DNA from: Candidatus Omnitrophota bacterium
GTDB lineage: Bacteria > Omnitrophota > Gorgyraeia > Gygaellales > Profunditerraquicolaceae
Reading direction: 5' to 3'
DNA length: 34,111 nucleotides
Assembly (NCBI GenBank): GCA_026387355.1
Contig: JAPLLW010000016.1
Coordinates: forward strand, 70,240-104,350
Shown piece by piece: positions 1 through 6,592 of the stretch. Within the stretch, counting starts at the first letter, position 1. Each line of letters begins with the position of its first letter. Below the pieces are notes generated by a model. That model saw only the letters and a program-made list of their open reading frames with translations. It did not search any database and was not told the origin of the DNA. The position numbers and the translations under genes are program-made.

Positions 1-536
1 AAACCAATCAACATGACCAGGGCACCAAAGACCGTGACCAGAAAAGATTTATCCGCCTTTAGAATATAATTCTTCTCTCTAAAGAAACCGATTAAACGCC
101 AACTGGTTATTGCGGTAATCTCCCAAAAAAGATAGAGCAATATCAGGTTTGCTGAAAAAACTAGCCCCATCATTGAACCTAAGAATAACACAACCATACA
201 GTAATATTCATTCTGGTTTTCATAGTGGCTGATATAACCGAAAGAATACAGAACGATGATTGAGCTAATTAGACTGGATACGCAAGCCATAAATACTGCC
301 AGATTATCTGCAAGCAGCGTAAAATTAAACCCAAGTATAAATTCCCTGGTAAATAGTACTGTCTTACCTGATAAAACAAGCGGAATAAGTTTTAGCGATA
401 GGATAAACGAGGAAAATACCAGAACAAAAGCAGCAATATTCCTAAAGCGCAGCGAGACCCTGCTAGCCAGCGGCAGAAAAAATGCCCCTACCACCGGAAT
501 AAAAACTATAGCCAAGACTAACCAGTTATAATGCAT
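1..536 (-). CDS. Complex I / Mrp antiporter-type membrane subunit (NuoL/MrpA-like), 3' part cut by the window edge
   Basis: I translated this reading frame by hand; 178 codons are visible from the ATG at 536 to the left edge. The product is strongly hydrophobic, with several membrane helices. It contains the pattern LFWEITAITSWRLIGFF, which matches the conserved helix of NuoL, MrpA and hydrogenase-4 proteins around the functional Glu (the E of WE). SFGYISHYENQNEYY just upstream matches the usual loop of the same family. These subunits translocate protons or sodium in the cytoplasmic membrane. A purine-rich site (AGGGGA) precedes the ATG, and a good promoter lies 104 bases further upstream. 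The partners should lie to the left, outside the window. Family assignment is good. Whether it belongs to complex I, an Mrp antiporter or a membrane hydrogenase cannot be told from this piece. Confidence 0.82.
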   Translation of the reverse strand, partial: MHYNWLVLAIVFIPVVGAFFLPLASRVSLRFRNIAAFVLVFSSFILSLKLIPLVLSGKTVLFTREFILGFNFTLLADNLAVFMACVSSLISSIIVLYSFGYISHYENQNEYYCMVVLFLGSMMGLVFSANLILLYLFWEITAITSWRLIGFFREKNYILKADKSFLVTVFGALVMLIG

Positions 537-639
537 ACTCTTCCCCTATCAAAACATCCCTTTACCTTATTAATATACTGCTTGATTCTCTTTTGGGAGG
601 CCTAAAAAGCCTTGCAGTTAGGATGGATAAAACAGAGTT

Positions 640-667
640 ATTTTAGCAAAAAAGCTTAAGCTGTCAA
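640..667 (-). promoter_or_regulatory. Predicted sigma-70-type promoter of the complex I-like gene
   Basis: On the minus strand a TTGACA -35 box (662-667) and a TAAAAT -10 box (640-645) are separated by 16 bases. Transcription would start near 633, about 97 bases before the ATG at 536. Confidence 0.55.
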
Positions 668-694
668 GAAAAATAGCTCTATAGATTGGCTATT
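668..694 (-). terminator. Possible terminator after the chagasin-like gene
   Basis: Reading the minus strand, AATAGC (689-694) pairs with GCTATT (672-677) around an 11-base loop and runs into a short T tract (670-673). It lies just past the stop codon at 701. The six-pair stem is AT-rich and weak, so this is tentative. Confidence 0.35.
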
Positions 695-700
695 CTTAGT

Positions 701-1090
701 CTATTTTATTACAACCACAAAAGTCCTAGTCTTGGCCGGCGCCTTATTCTTCTCCCAGGACCGCGCATAATTAAAGGTAATACTTACCTTGCCTGGCTTA
801 ACTGTCTTAAACGTCCACTCCTCCCAGCCGCCTACGCCAACAGCTTTGGTTTTAGGAGCCACATACCTTAATCCTACCACCATTAGGAAATCTCTATCAA
901 TAGAAGAAGCGAGTTGCCAGCGATAGCCGGTTGTCACATTGGATTCCAGGATTATTGCAAATTCTTTGCCGGCTTTGGCCTGGATAAAATTACCCTCTGT
1001 GGGCTTTAGTGATTCTTTAGCAAAAGAAGTTATACTGGTAGCAAGAATAACACCGGTAACCCATAAAATAATCCACGCTTTCTTACCCAT
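701..1090 (-). CDS. Chagasin-like (I42 family) cysteine protease inhibitor, exported
   Basis: 129 residues with an N-terminal signal peptide (hydrophobic about 5-22, probable cleavage after SFA). The mature part carries the three loops that define chagasin/ICP inhibitors: a TTGY loop (NVTTGYRW), a GxGG loop (GVGGWEEW) and a third loop of the RPW type, here ARSWE. In the family these loops block the active-site cleft of papain-like proteases. The second motif is intact; the first lacks the usual proline after Asn and the third has Ser in place of Pro. A strong ribosome site (GAGGAGG) precedes the ATG, 11 bases after the stop of the GAF-ANTAR gene, so it is the last gene of the nadE operon. It probably acts in the periplasm. 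The target protease is not visible here. Confidence 0.8.
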   Translation of the reverse strand: MGKKAWIILWVTGVILATSITSFAKESLKPTEGNFIQAKAGKEFAIILESNVTTGYRWQLASSIDRDFLMVVGLRYVAPKTKAVGVGGWEEWTFKTVKPGKVSITFNYARSWEKNKAPAKTRTFVVVIK

Positions 1091-1101
1091 GCATACCTCC
1101 T

Positions 1102-1830
1102 CTACCGCGAACCTTTATCCTTTATTTCTCTAGCGATAATTATGGCTTCGGCCACCTCGCGCATGGATTTACGCAAATCCATGCTCTGCTTTTGAATTAA
1201 TCTGTAAGCTTCGGAAGATGGCATATTCGCTTCTTGGGAAAGGATATCCTTTGCCCGTTCAACGAGTTTACGCGTAGTCAAGGCCTCTTCGGCACTTTTC
1301 ACGCGCATATCTAATTCAGCATTTTCAATAGCGATAGCCGCCTGATTGGCCATAACTGCCAGAAGGCCGAGTTCTTGACTTGAAAATTTATGCTTCTTGG
1401 TAGTATAACAATTCAGTACGCCGATTACTCTCCCCTTAACCGCAAGCGGTACACTCGCCAGAGAGCATAATCCTTCTTTTTTAGCAATATCCTGATTCAA
1501 ATAACGCTCATCTTGTTTAACATCAAAAACGCAAACAGGCTTATTGCTCTGGACCACAATCCCGGCGATCCCCTCACCTACCTTTATATTCGGCTTCTTA
1601 TTGTAAGCGTCGGATATAGACTGCGTGGCACGCACCACTAACTCTTTTTTCTCCGGATCAAGCAACATAAGCGAAGATATTTTAGAATTAGTCACCTCAG
1701 CAGTAACCTGCACAATCAAACGCAATAACTCTTCCAGATATAGCCCTGAGGTAATTAGGCTTGCTACCTTGGCTAATGCCTCAATCTGCTTAACATAAAT
1801 CTTATAATTCTTATTTGCTTCTTTTGGCAT
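1102..1830 (-). CDS. GAF-ANTAR protein, predicted RNA-binding antiterminator
   Basis: 242 residues. Residues about 15-170 form a GAF domain, with the typical run VGEGIAGIVVQSNKPVCV and a later SLASVPLAVKGRVIGVLNCY. The C-terminal segment from about residue 180 (ALTTRKLVERAKDILSQEAN, then SEAYRLIQKQSMDLRKSMREVAEAII) fits the three-helix ANTAR domain. ANTAR domains bind paired hairpins in nascent RNA and prevent termination; the GAF domain would sense a small ligand or redox state. There is no receiver domain, so it is a one-component regulator. The start codon directly abuts the aminotransferase stop (TAGATG), implying translational coupling. The RNA target is unknown; I saw no clear double-hairpin leader in this window. 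Confidence 0.85.
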   Translation of the reverse strand: MPKEANKNYKIYVKQIEALAKVASLITSGLYLEELLRLIVQVTAEVTNSKISSLMLLDPEKKELVVRATQSISDAYNKKPNIKVGEGIAGIVVQSNKPVCVFDVKQDERYLNQDIAKKEGLCSLASVPLAVKGRVIGVLNCYTTKKHKFSSQELGLLAVMANQAAIAIENAELDMRVKSAEEALTTRKLVERAKDILSQEANMPSSEAYRLIQKQSMDLRKSMREVAEAIIIAREIKDKGSR

Positions 1831-2982
1831 CTATTTCCTTATGAATCTGCCTATTCTGAACAAGGCCTCCTTCAGATTATCCATACTCGAGGCATAAGAA
1901 ATCCTGATGTAGCCTTCTGCGCATGCGCCAAACGCAGGCCCCGGGACTACTGCAACTTTTTCTTCCTTTAAAAGAACTTGCGAGAATTGCATAGAAGTAA
2001 AACCTGTCTTTTTTATCGACGGAAAAGCATAAAAAGCCCCTTCGGGATTTCTGCAAGATAGGCCAATTGCGTTAAGCTCGGTTATTACAAACTCGCGCCT
2101 ACGCTTATATTCGCGCTTCATCTCTTGCAATGACTTCTCGCCACTGGCCAATGCCTCTGCCGCAGCCATCTGGCTGGTTATTGAAACACACATGATTGTA
2201 TATTGATGAATCTTGGTCATCCCTGCGATAATCTCTTTTGGCCCGCAGACAAAACCCACGCGCCAACCCGTCATAGCATAAGTCTTAGAAAAACCGTTCA
2301 AATAAATAGTGTTGCCTCTTGCCCTAGGCAAAGTCGCAAACGGTACGTGCTCAAAATCATAAGTCAAGTCACCATAAACCTCATCGCTTATACAAAGAAG
2401 ATTGTTTTTGAGAATGATTTTGTTCAGTTCTTCCAGCTCTTTGCGACGGTATGAAACTCCGGTAGGATTCGTGGGGTAATTTAAAATAATCCCCTTAACC
2501 TTCTTATCAATTGCCTTCTCCAATTTCTCGGGAGTTAATTTGCAATTATCTTTTGTAGTATCAATATAAACCGGAACTCCACCTGCTAATTCCGTAACCG
2601 GGCCATAAGAGACGTAACTTGGTTGCGGTATAATAATTTTATCCCCGGGGTTACAAATTGTCCTTAAAACCAGATCCAATCCCTCGCTTACCCCTACGGT
2701 TATCAACATCTCCTCATCAGGGCAGTATTCAACTCCATACTTATTCTTAAGATATTTATGCAGGCCTAGACGCAGTTTGTATAGCCCCTTATTCGATGTA
2801 TAGCTGGTAAAACCCTGCTCTAGAGAATATATTCCAGCCTCGCGGATCTGCCAAGGAGTGACAAAATCCGGCTCACCTACGCCCAAAGATATGACATCCT
2901 TCATCCCGAGGACTAAATCAAAAAACGCCCGGATACCGCTGGGTTGCATGACTTCAACTTTTTTAGAAATAAAGTTTTTCAT
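1831..2982 (-). CDS. PLP-dependent class I/II aminotransferase (aspartate/aromatic type)
   Basis: 383 residues, the normal length for fold-type I aminotransferases. Visible landmarks are SLGVGEPDFVTP near residue 33, the NYPTNPTG segment with the cofactor-contacting Asn, SDEVYGDLTYD with the Asp that contacts the pyridine nitrogen, the SKTYAMTGWRVGF box holding the Schiff-base lysine, and the C-terminal YIRISYA Arg that binds the substrate carboxylate. It resembles the MalY/PatA/AspC-like groups common next to Lrp regulators. The amino donor cannot be named from sequence alone. The region between its ATG and the lrp stop consists almost entirely of heptamer repeats (2995-3043), yet the gene clearly belongs to the nadE-lrp operon. 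Confidence 0.9.
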   Translation of the reverse strand: MKNFISKKVEVMQPSGIRAFFDLVLGMKDVISLGVGEPDFVTPWQIREAGIYSLEQGFTSYTSNKGLYKLRLGLHKYLKNKYGVEYCPDEEMLITVGVSEGLDLVLRTICNPGDKIIIPQPSYVSYGPVTELAGGVPVYIDTTKDNCKLTPEKLEKAIDKKVKGIILNYPTNPTGVSYRRKELEELNKIILKNNLLCISDEVYGDLTYDFEHVPFATLPRARGNTIYLNGFSKTYAMTGWRVGFVCGPKEIIAGMTKIHQYTIMCVSITSQMAAAEALASGEKSLQEMKREYKRRREFVITELNAIGLSCRNPEGAFYAFPSIKKTGFTSMQFSQVLLKEEKVAVVPGPAFGACAEGYIRISYASSMDNLKEALFRIGRFIRK

Positions 2983-2994
2983 TTGTTCGACTTT

Positions 2995-3043
2995 CAGCTC
3001 TCAGCCATCAGCTGATAGCTGATAGCTGCCGGCTGACGGCTAT
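2995..3043 (+). repeat. Heptamer repeat block, family B (CAGCTGA-like)
   Basis: Seven consecutive 7-base units: CAGCTCT, CAGCCAT, CAGCTGA, TAGCTGA, TAGCTGC, CGGCTGA, CGGCTAT. The block fills the gap between the lrp stop codon (starts 3043) and the aminotransferase ATG (2982). Inverted copies of AGCTGA/TCAGCT allow hairpins. The same unit occurs at 10394-10428. Confidence 0.85.
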
Positions 3044-3528
3044 TAATATGATATAGCTATCCGCTTATTCTCTTCCCTATGTTTCAAAATCACACCGTCT
3101 TCTTTATATTTCTTAAGTAAAAAGTGGGTAGTTGTGCCGCGTACATTTTCCAAGCAAGAAAGTTTCTCCGCAACGAAACTTGAGACTGTCTGAATGTTCT
3201 TGCCTTCAATAATTACCAAAAGGTCGTAAGTCCCTGAAATAAGATAACAGCTTGAGACCTCCGGAAAAGAATATATGCGCTCAGCTATCTTCTCAAACCC
3301 CAGATCCTTCTGCGGCAGGATATTTACTTCGATCAATGCGCGCACGCTGGAATCATCCCCTTTGACTAATTCCTTATTTAAGATTGTCTTATATCTTAAT
3401 ACCACCCCGTCTTTCTCATACTTCTTAATCGCCGCCTTTATTTCCTGCGGCTTCTTTTTTAACATCTTGGCGATATCTTCACAGCTTGTACGCGCGTCTT
3501 TCTCGAGTATCTCTAATATCTCTTCCAT
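3043..3528 (-). CDS. Lrp/AsnC family transcriptional regulator
   Basis: 161 residues. The N-terminal 60 form an AsnC-type winged helix (EILEKDARTSCEDIAKMLKK, then IKKYEKDGVVLRYKTILN). Residues about 65-145 form the RAM ligand-binding domain (RALIEVNILPQKDLGFEKIA, then SSCYLISGTYDLLVIIEGK). These proteins sense amino acids and form octamers on DNA. Its ATG directly abuts the nadE stop codon and the next gene is an aminotransferase, so it may control amino-acid metabolism locally. The C-terminal tail (EENKRIAISY) is slightly longer than usual. Confidence 0.9.
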   Translation of the reverse strand: MEEILEILEKDARTSCEDIAKMLKKKPQEIKAAIKKYEKDGVVLRYKTILNKELVKGDDSSVRALIEVNILPQKDLGFEKIAERIYSFPEVSSCYLISGTYDLLVIIEGKNIQTVSSFVAEKLSCLENVRGTTTHFLLKKYKEDGVILKHREENKRIAISY

Positions 3529-4251
3529 TTAACCCCTCCCTTTGCAAATCTCGGGCATATTCCTCTTATGCCCTGACCTTGTAATCATTCTTTTTACCTT
3601 AGAAACTTTTTTATCTTGCGCTGCCTGTTTCTGCTTGTGTTCTAATCTATATAATATATCATCCAATTCATCATAAGTTATCCCCATCTCGCTCTCGTCG
3701 GTCTGGCCCGGCCAGAGCCCTGCTGTCGGAGGCTTAGCAATAACCTGTTCAGAAATTTCTAATTCTCTTGCTAATTTACGCACATCTTTTTTTAATAAAT
3801 CGGCAATAGGCAATATATCTACTCCGCCATCGCCGTATTTAGTAAAATACCCGGCCATTAACTCTGATTTATTCCCTGTCCCGCAGACCAGGTAATTTAA
3901 TTTATTGGCAAAATAATACAGAGTCGCCATCCTTAGGCGCGGCCGCAGATTCGCAGCTGCCAATTTACCAGACTTAGGAAGTAGGCTCAAGAAACTATCG
4001 TAAACCTTGGACAAATCTATAGCCTTAGTCTTTACCCCTAATTTCTTTGCTACAATCCTGGCATCTTTCAAATCCTGAAAGTTGCTATGGCAAGGCAAAA
4101 ATAAAGCCAATACATTCCTCTTGCCCACTGCCTCTTTTGCCAGGGCGCAGACTACTGCTGAATCTATCCCGCCAGATAAACCTAAAACAATACCTGAGGC
4201 ACCGGCATCCTTAACTTGCCTTTTTATCCAAGAAACTATTCTTTTTTTCAT
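3529..4251 (-). CDS. nadE: NAD+ synthetase, short form
   Basis: 240 residues, the size of the stand-alone synthetase domain with no glutaminase part, so ammonia is the likely nitrogen donor. The PP-loop SGGIDSAV (residues about 26-33) binds ATP. LVCGTGNKSELMAGYFTKYGDGG and PPTAGLWPGQTDE are hallmark segments for the deamido-NAD and adenylate sites. It makes NAD+ from nicotinate adenine dinucleotide in the cytoplasm. It is the first gene of a five-gene minus-strand operon with its own promoter at 4288-4316. No strong ribosome site precedes the ATG; only AAGG is seen 14 bases upstream. Confidence 0.95.
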   Translation of the reverse strand: MKKRIVSWIKRQVKDAGASGIVLGLSGGIDSAVVCALAKEAVGKRNVLALFLPCHSNFQDLKDARIVAKKLGVKTKAIDLSKVYDSFLSLLPKSGKLAAANLRPRLRMATLYYFANKLNYLVCGTGNKSELMAGYFTKYGDGGVDILPIADLLKKDVRKLARELEISEQVIAKPPTAGLWPGQTDESEMGITYDELDDILYRLEHKQKQAAQDKKVSKVKRMITRSGHKRNMPEICKGRG

Positions 4252-4287
4252 GGGATATAAGCCTTAAATGCGGGCTTTAATCTTATA

Positions 4288-4316
4288 ATATTACTCCAAA
4301 TTGAGCCTAGGGTCAA
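4288..4316 (-). promoter_or_regulatory. Predicted promoter of the nadE operon
   Basis: On the minus strand, TTGACC (4311-4316) and TAATAT (4288-4293) are separated by 17 bases. The expected start is near 4281, giving a leader of about 30 bases that contains a small AAGCC/GGCTT hairpin. Confidence 0.5.
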
Positions 4317-4329
4317 GAATATATTAAGC

Positions 4330-4424
4330 GGCTTGTGGGTGACACGGCGACAGGTCCCCTACTTTTCGCAGGGCGAGTAAGCCCGAGAAGAAGTAGGGTG
4401 GCGCCGTGGCAGGACCCGCAAGCC
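4330..4424. repeat. Large palindromic element (cruciform-type), copy 1
   Basis: Nested inverted repeats: GGCTTGTGGGT (4330-4340) with ACCCGCAAGCC (4414-4424), CACGGCG (4343-4349) with CGCCGTG (4402-4408), CCCTACTT (4357-4364) with AAGTAGGG (4391-4398), and an inner GGGC/GCCC. It lies between the greA stop and the nadE promoter and could end greA transcription. It shares the GCGGGTCCTG...GCCACG core with the element at 8410-8476. Confidence 0.75.
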
Positions 4425-4449
4425 AATTGAACTATCTTGCTAATACTGG

Positions 4450-4920
4450 TTAATCTCTTGATATCTTCAGAATTTGATACTTGAGGATGCCTGCGGGGAT
4501 CTTAATCTCAATCATATCTTGCACTTTATGGTTTAAGAGAGCTCCTCCGATAGGAGAACTAATCGAAATCTTCCCCTGTTCGTAATCCGCCTCTTCTTCC
4601 GAAACCAGGGTGTAAATCAATTCCTCACCGCTATCCAGATCCTTAATCTTAACGGTTGCCCCGATTAAAACCTCATCGCTAGGCATATTATCATCGAGAA
4701 TGCGCGCTGAGCCTAATTTCTGCTCTAATTCAGCAATTTTCTTCTCATTTAAACCTTGGGCTTCCCTGGCCGCGTCATATTCGGCATTCTCAGAGATATC
4801 TCCGTGAGCCCTAGCTTCAGCAATAGCCTTGGTAAGCTGCCTGCGCTTAGTAGTCTTTAAAAACTCCAATTCTTCGGTTAATTTTTGGTAACCCTCTCGG
4901 GTCAGATATATATCAGCCAT
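4450..4920 (-). CDS. greA: Transcription elongation factor GreA
   Basis: 156 residues from the chosen start. The N-terminal coiled coil (YLTREGYQKLTEELEFLK) ends in the acidic tip GDISENAEYDAAREAQ, which enters the RNA polymerase secondary channel and stimulates cleavage of backtracked RNA. The C-terminal globular domain is complete (IGATVKIKDLDSGEE, then ISSPIGGALLNHKVQD). The frame is open to an earlier ATG at 4950, but that start would lie inside the preceding gene. The ATG at 4920 has a good AGAGGAAAG site and the normal family N-terminus, so I use it. The gap to the upstream Fe-S gene is 4 bases, implying co-transcription. Confidence 0.95.
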   Translation of the reverse strand: MADIYLTREGYQKLTEELEFLKTTKRRQLTKAIAEARAHGDISENAEYDAAREAQGLNEKKIAELEQKLGSARILDDNMPSDEVLIGATVKIKDLDSGEELIYTLVSEEEADYEQGKISISSPIGGALLNHKVQDMIEIKIPAGILKYQILKISRD

Positions 4921-4924
4921 AAAA

Positions 4925-5593
4925 TTACTTTCCTCTGCAGCTATTAACACAAACCCCGCAGATATACTGGTCTACCAGCCTCTGCTTTTGAAATTCCTTC
5001 AACTTTTCAAAACATTTAATATGATCAAACTCTTTATAGTCTTCTTTTATTGCAGCAGCAGGACATATTTTAACACAAAGATGGCAAATACCGCAATCTT
5101 TCTTTAATGGCTTATCGGGCTTAACTGGAATATCCGTTAAGATTGTAACCAGGCGAAACTGTGCACCTAATTTCTCATTAACCAAGAGATTATTCCTGCC
5201 AATCCAGCCTAAGCCCGCTAAAGCACCTAATTGTTTATGCGAAAGGTGCGCCTTCTGATTTTCCCAGTCCAGAATCTGCGAAGCAGGAATCGGTAGCGCA
5301 TTAAAACCTTTGCGCTGAATAGTGTTTGCGACTTTTAAAGCTATCTGATCAAGAAGCGCATTAAGCGTTCTGTAGTGATGAAAATAAATCTTAGTCGGCG
5401 CCTTTTTTATATCTTTTAGGATTGACTGCGATAAACGAATGCCAATACAAACCGCGCGGTCCAGGCCTCGGGTGAGTTCTTCAGATAACGCAAAGTCGTG
5501 TTTAATCGTAGAGATATCCGCAACCCCGAAGAGGTCTACTCCCTGGTCAACACAGAATTTCTTAAGCTTTGTATTGTAATTGTTTTTAGCCAT
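4925..5593 (-). CDS. QueG-like 4Fe-4S protein without the C-terminal HEAT domain
   Basis: 222 residues against about 300-380 for true epoxyqueuosine reductases. AGLGWIGRNNLLVNEKLGAQFRLVTI matches the QueG core. It is followed by a CxxCxxCxxxCP cluster motif (DCGICHLCVKICP) and, near the C-terminus, ICGVCVNSCRGK with a preceding Cys in IKCFEK, for a second cluster. The protein stops right after the second cluster, so the HEAT-repeat, tRNA-contacting part of QueG is missing. It may be a corrinoid- or Fe-S-dependent reductase of unknown substrate rather than QueG. It is first in a two-gene unit with greA and has its own promoter at 5656-5684. Confidence 0.8.
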   Translation of the reverse strand: MAKNNYNTKLKKFCVDQGVDLFGVADISTIKHDFALSEELTRGLDRAVCIGIRLSQSILKDIKKAPTKIYFHHYRTLNALLDQIALKVANTIQRKGFNALPIPASQILDWENQKAHLSHKQLGALAGLGWIGRNNLLVNEKLGAQFRLVTILTDIPVKPDKPLKKDCGICHLCVKICPAAAIKEDYKEFDHIKCFEKLKEFQKQRLVDQYICGVCVNSCRGK

Positions 5594-5655
5594 TTAGGCT
5601 TAATAAGCCCCTCTCGTATGAGCCAAGACAAGTCCTTCGTAATATCTATTAGGGA

Positions 5656-5684
5656 ATTATATATACAATATGGAGTTATAGCAA
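5656..5684 (-). promoter_or_regulatory. Predicted promoter of the QueG-like/greA unit
   Basis: On the minus strand, TTGCTA (5679-5684), a 17-base spacer and a perfect TATAAT (5656-5661). The expected start is near 5649, about 56 bases upstream of the ATG at 5593. A GGCTTATTAAGCC palindrome lies just before that ATG. Confidence 0.65.
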
Positions 5685-5697
5685 GATATTTGGGTAA

Positions 5698-6516
5698 TTA
5701 TATGCTATACCCTTTAGATCTTTTTTGTAACAAAAACTCAACTACGCAGTCGACGAAAAGATCGGGCTGCTCGACCTGGAAAGAATGAGCTGAGTTTTCC
5801 AAATACATGGTTTGAACAAAAGGTATCTTATCTGCCAGTAGCTGCGACTCTTCAAGCGTAACTACAATATCTTTTCTGCCCGCCATTAACAAAGTCGCTG
5901 CCTTTATTTTACTTAATCTATCGAGAGAGCTAAAATTGCTCAAAGCCTCTACTTGCAGCTTGAATCCTTCAGGAGTCACAGGAGAGTGGTAATGTAAGGC
6001 AGATTTTACAGCCGATTCAATATTATCTTTGTTACTAAGATACTCGACAGTAAAGATTAAACAAAATAATTCCCTGATGAATAATTCATAATCTTTTCTG
6101 TTTCCTAAAGTCTTGAGCAGACTGTTAAATATTAACTTGTTCCTTTGAGAAGTAGAGGCGCAAGTATTTGCCAAAATCAATCTATTTACTCTTTCTGGAT
6201 ATTCTATTGCTATCTCTTGCGCAATATATCCGCCCATGGAATGACCCAAGATGTCTGCCTTTTTAATCGCTAGCTCATCAAGCAAACAAACTGTATCAAG
6301 GGCTAATGTGGAGATCTGAAAGCTTTCTTGAGGGTATCGTGTCCTGCCAATACCACGATTATCAAAAACAACTACTTTAAAATATTCTGTTAAACTACCA
6401 ATTATCGGATGCCAACTCTGGCTATCGCTGGCCAGGCCGGCAATAAGGATAAGCGGGCTGCCGTTACCGTGGATTTCATAATAACAATCTATGTTATTTA
6501 TCCTAATACTTGACAT
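5698..6516 (-). CDS. Alpha/beta-fold hydrolase
   Basis: 272 residues, single-domain alpha/beta hydrolase. The nucleophile elbow GHSMGG sits near residue 93. DNRGIGRTRYP is the usual strand 4 loop. The acid is probably Asp in AGRKDIVV and the catalytic His lies in NSAHSFQVEQPD near the C-terminus, so the triad is complete. Closest family types are RsbQ and 3-oxoadipate enol-lactonase-like esterases; the substrate cannot be deduced. It follows mnmG on the same strand with a 76-base gap. Confidence 0.85.
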   Translation of the reverse strand: MSSIRINNIDCYYEIHGNGSPLILIAGLASDSQSWHPIIGSLTEYFKVVVFDNRGIGRTRYPQESFQISTLALDTVCLLDELAIKKADILGHSMGGYIAQEIAIEYPERVNRLILANTCASTSQRNKLIFNSLLKTLGNRKDYELFIRELFCLIFTVEYLSNKDNIESAVKSALHYHSPVTPEGFKLQVEALSNFSSLDRLSKIKAATLLMAGRKDIVVTLEESQLLADKIPFVQTMYLENSAHSFQVEQPDLFVDCVVEFLLQKRSKGYSI

Positions 6517-6592
6517 TTACGTATACCTGTTAAGAAAAACTATCTTGTCGGTTTATATCCGTAACTCTTTAACACCCTAAGAGATAAGGATC

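Noticed and set aside
256..531. Plus-strand ORF of 91 codons
   Set aside because: The opposite strand codes for the conserved complex I/Mrp-type helix, so this frame is a shadow.
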